Shown: piece after piece, positions 6,159-6,258 of the stretch
Numbering within the stretch: the first letter of the stretch is position 1
How the letters are laid out: every line of letters begins with the position of its first letter
Assembly: GCA_021846145.1 (NCBI GenBank)
Contig: JAJZCJ010000195.1
Coordinates: forward strand, 1-6,258
Direction: 5' to 3'
Length of the DNA: 6,258 nucleotides
Source of the DNA: Bacillota bacterium
GTDB taxonomy: Bacteria; Bacillota; Bacilli; Alicyclobacillales; SLC66
The notes under the pieces: model-generated
The model's database searches: none
Told to the model about the DNA's origin: nothing
The model's input: the letters and a program-made list of their open reading frames with translations, nothing else
Translations under genes and position numbers: made by a program

Positions 6159-6258
6159 TGCCTGGCAACGTCCTAGCCTCCCAGGACCCTGCGGTCCAAG
6201 TACTCTCGGCGCTGGAGGGCTTAACCGTCGTGTTCGGGATGGGTACGGGTGTGTCCCC
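6159..6258 (-). rRNA. rrf: 5S ribosomal RNA, partial (5' end outside the window)
   Basis: The minus strand carries the conserved 5S core: CCCGTACCCATCCCGAACACG, then GGTTAAGCCCTCCAGCGCCGA, then the GGACCGCAGGGTCC hairpin, and it ends in GGACGTTGCCAGGC, the strand that closes helix I. About 100 nt are present, so roughly 15-20 nt of the 5' end are missing. The exact 3' end is uncertain by a few bases. No tRNA lies between it and the terminator. It is presumably the last gene of an rRNA operon whose 16S and 23S genes lie outside the window. Confidence 0.95.

Noticed and set aside
1..6258. Evidence for a mobile element, CRISPR array, toxin-antitoxin pair or other novel defence system.
   Set aside because: All long frames belong to known metabolic or respiratory families, and the gaps are explained by terminators, promoters and a riboswitch. 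No direct repeats, transposase or att-like sites were seen.

Overview
The window reads as a piece of a low-GC Bacillota chromosome, most likely a member of the Bacilli. The grounds are T-box control of leuA, a perfect match to the CcpA cre consensus, strong AGGAGG-type ribosome binding sites, TTGACA/TATAAT-type promoters and the form of the 5S rRNA. The genus cannot be fixed from this sequence. Every gene lies on the minus strand, so transcription runs from base 6258 towards base 1.

In order of transcription: the 3' part of a 5S rRNA (6159-6258), presumably the end of an rRNA operon, with an intrinsic terminator. Next is an extended -10 promoter and an 80-nt leader carrying a cre operator, then acs, a 650-residue AMP-forming acyl-CoA synthetase of the acetyl-CoA synthetase family. 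A hairpin follows acs. Then comes a TTGACA/TATATT promoter and a leucine T-box leader of about 300 nt with a CUC specifier and a terminator, then leuA (2-isopropylmalate synthase). A second terminator-like hairpin separates leuA from a cytochrome bd-type quinol oxidase pair: cydA complete, and cydB running off the left edge of the window.

The genes are ordinary housekeeping and metabolic units rather than one dedicated system. Two meet at acetyl-CoA: Acs makes it (or a longer acyl-CoA) from free acid, and LeuA condenses it with 2-ketoisovalerate. The oxidase is a respiratory terminal enzyme, probably under separate control. The regulation is the most informative part: a readable leucine T-box, a CcpA operator in the acs leader, a Shine-Dalgarno-like sequence near the acs mRNA 5' end that serves no gene, and a leuA-cydA junction with no obvious free-standing promoter for the oxidase. 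The most notable protein feature is a glycine in Acs where classical acetyl-CoA synthetases carry the tryptophan that limits the acyl pocket. I see no mobile element, CRISPR array, tRNA or convincing novel system.
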